DNA of 13,912 bases from JAOUEA01 sp031364965 (GTDB lineage Bacteria > Actinomycetota > UBA4738 > HRBIN12), in contig JANLXF010000118.1 in the NCBI GenBank assembly GCA_031364965.1, forward strand, positions 1-13,912, read 5' to 3'. Shown here one piece after another: positions 13,097 to 13,912 of this stretch. The position numbers and the translations under genes are program-made. Within the stretch, counting starts at the first letter, position 1, and each line of letters begins with the position of its first letter. The notes below the pieces were generated by a model that searched no databases, was not told the DNA's origin, and worked only from the letters and a program-made list of their open reading frames with translations.

Positions 13097-13912
13097 ATGG
13101 CGCCCAACAGCTACGACTTCGTGATCATCGGCGGGGGCTCGGCGGGGAGCGCCCTCGCCAACCGACTGAGCACCGATCCGTCGAACCGGGTCCTCGTCCT
13201 CGAGGCCGGCCGGCCGGACTACCTGTGGGACGTCTTCATCCATATGCCCGCCGCGCTGCCGTTCCCGATCGGCAGCCGGTTCTACGACTGGAAGTACGAA
13301 TCCGAGCCGGAGCCGTTCATGCAGGGCCGGCGGATCTATCACGCACGGGGGAAGGTCCTCGGCGGCTCGAGCAGCATCAACGGGATGATCTTCCAGCGCG
13401 GGAACCCGCTCGACTACGAGCGATGGGGCGCCGACGAGGGCATGGAGACGTGGGATTACGCCCACTGCCTCCCGTACTTCAAACGGATGGAGAACTGCCT
13501 CGCCGCCGACATCGACGACCCGTATCGCGGTCACGCCGGACCGCTCGGCCTCGAGCGGGGGCCGGCCACGAGCCCGCTGTTCGGCGCGTTCTTCGAAGCG
13601 GTGCAGCAGGCCGGCTACCCGCTCACCGACGACGTGAACGGCTACCGCCAGGAAGGCTTCGCGCCGTTCGACCGCAACATCCGCAACGGCCGCCGCCTCT
13701 CGGCCGCGCGCGCGTACCTGCATCCCGTGATGCGGCGCCCGAACCTGGAGGTCCAGACCCGCGCGTACGTCACGAAGATCCTGTTCGAGGGCACGCGCGC
13801 GGTCGGGGTGGAGTACGCGAGAGGTCGCGGCGAGACCCAGCGCGTGCGCGCCGGTGACGTCGTGCTGTGCGGTGGCGCGATCAACTCACCGCAGCTGTTG
13901 CAGCTCTCGGGC
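13097..13912 (+). CDS. betA: Choline dehydrogenase (GMC oxidoreductase), N-terminal part, runs off the right edge
   Basis: 272 codons are visible of a gene usually about 550 codons long; it is open at base 13912. BetA oxidises choline to betaine aldehyde (and can go on to betaine) with FAD, usually at the membrane. The FAD motif FVIIGGGSAGSALANRL (8-24) with Glu36 in LVLEAG, the GMC signature GKVLGGSSSINGMIFQRG (85-102), EPEPFMQGRR (70-79), NPLDYERW (103-110), QAGYPLTDDVNGYRQEGF (in the 170-190 region) and RRLSAARAYLHP follow the BetA pattern closely. The final visible VVLCGGAINSPQLLQLSG is the second GMC signature region. It is divergent from the betaine transporter, as expected for choline-to-betaine metabolism. 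The ATG at 13097 has no recognisable ribosome site; leaderless translation is possible. Another GMC substrate is less likely. Confidence 0.92.
   Translation, partial: MAPNSYDFVIIGGGSAGSALANRLSTDPSNRVLVLEAGRPDYLWDVFIHMPAALPFPIGSRFYDWKYESEPEPFMQGRRIYHARGKVLGGSSSINGMIFQRGNPLDYERWGADEGMETWDYAHCLPYFKRMENCLAADIDDPYRGHAGPLGLERGPATSPLFGAFFEAVQQAGYPLTDDVNGYRQEGFAPFDRNIRNGRRLSAARAYLHPVMRRPNLEVQTRAYVTKILFEGTRAVGVEYARGRGETQRVRAGDVVLCGGAINSPQLLQLSG

Noticed and set aside
1..13912. Mobile elements, tRNA/rRNA genes or CRISPR arrays
   Set aside because: Genes abut closely and all match one pathway; no transposase, terminal repeats, tRNA cloverleaf or spaced short repeats were seen.

Overview
The window looks like a chromosomal segment of a high-GC bacterium, most likely an actinomycete-type organism. 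The reasons are strongly G/C-ending codons, several GTG starts, tightly packed genes with 1-4 base overlaps, a lipoprotein-type binding protein, and a GC-rich terminator with no U tract. The sequence does not fix the genus. Nearly all of it reads as one metabolic module for choline / glycine betaine uptake and stepwise demethylation, with the methyl groups passed to tetrahydrofolate (THF).

Layout, right to left because most genes are on the minus strand. At the right edge a choline dehydrogenase (betA, partial) runs on the plus strand. It is divergent from a proU-type ABC transporter operon: ATPase 11934-12962, a double-length permease 9859-11934, and a lipoprotein glycine-betaine-binding protein 8837-9862. 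That operon ends at a strong hairpin with a UUCG loop (8787-8812). A second minus-strand operon then begins. Its genes are a dimethylglycine/sarcosine dehydrogenase-like flavoprotein (6197-8671), a corrinoid protein (5495-6187), a small protein resembling the 'virulence factor' domain family (5113-5463), a methyl-THF:corrinoid methyltransferase (4142-5113), a 2Fe-2S/ASKHA corrinoid-reactivation protein (2139-4145), a non-pyrrolysine MttB-family methyltransferase (598-2142), and a methylene-THF reductase-like protein (1-585, cut by the left edge).

Proposed working model (inference from families plus context): choline is oxidised by BetA toward betaine, and betaine is also imported by the ABC system. 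The MttB-family enzyme moves one methyl from betaine to the corrinoid protein, giving dimethylglycine. The pterin-binding methyltransferase moves that methyl to THF, and the ASKHA protein rescues inactivated Co(II) corrinoid. The flavoprotein demethylates dimethylglycine (and/or sarcosine), probably to methylene-THF. The MetF-like enzyme connects the methyl-THF and methylene-THF pools.

The most notable non-coding observation is that both operon heads carry the same arrangement. It is an imperfect palindrome, GTTGCCG-N2-A-N-CGCAAC on the minus strand, followed after five variable bases by CCTTGC, with 20 of 30 positions identical between 8734-8763 and 13023-13052. This looks like a shared regulator site for the uptake and catabolic operons. 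The only non-coding stretches longer than 100 bases are 8672-8836 and 12963-13096, and both are described below.
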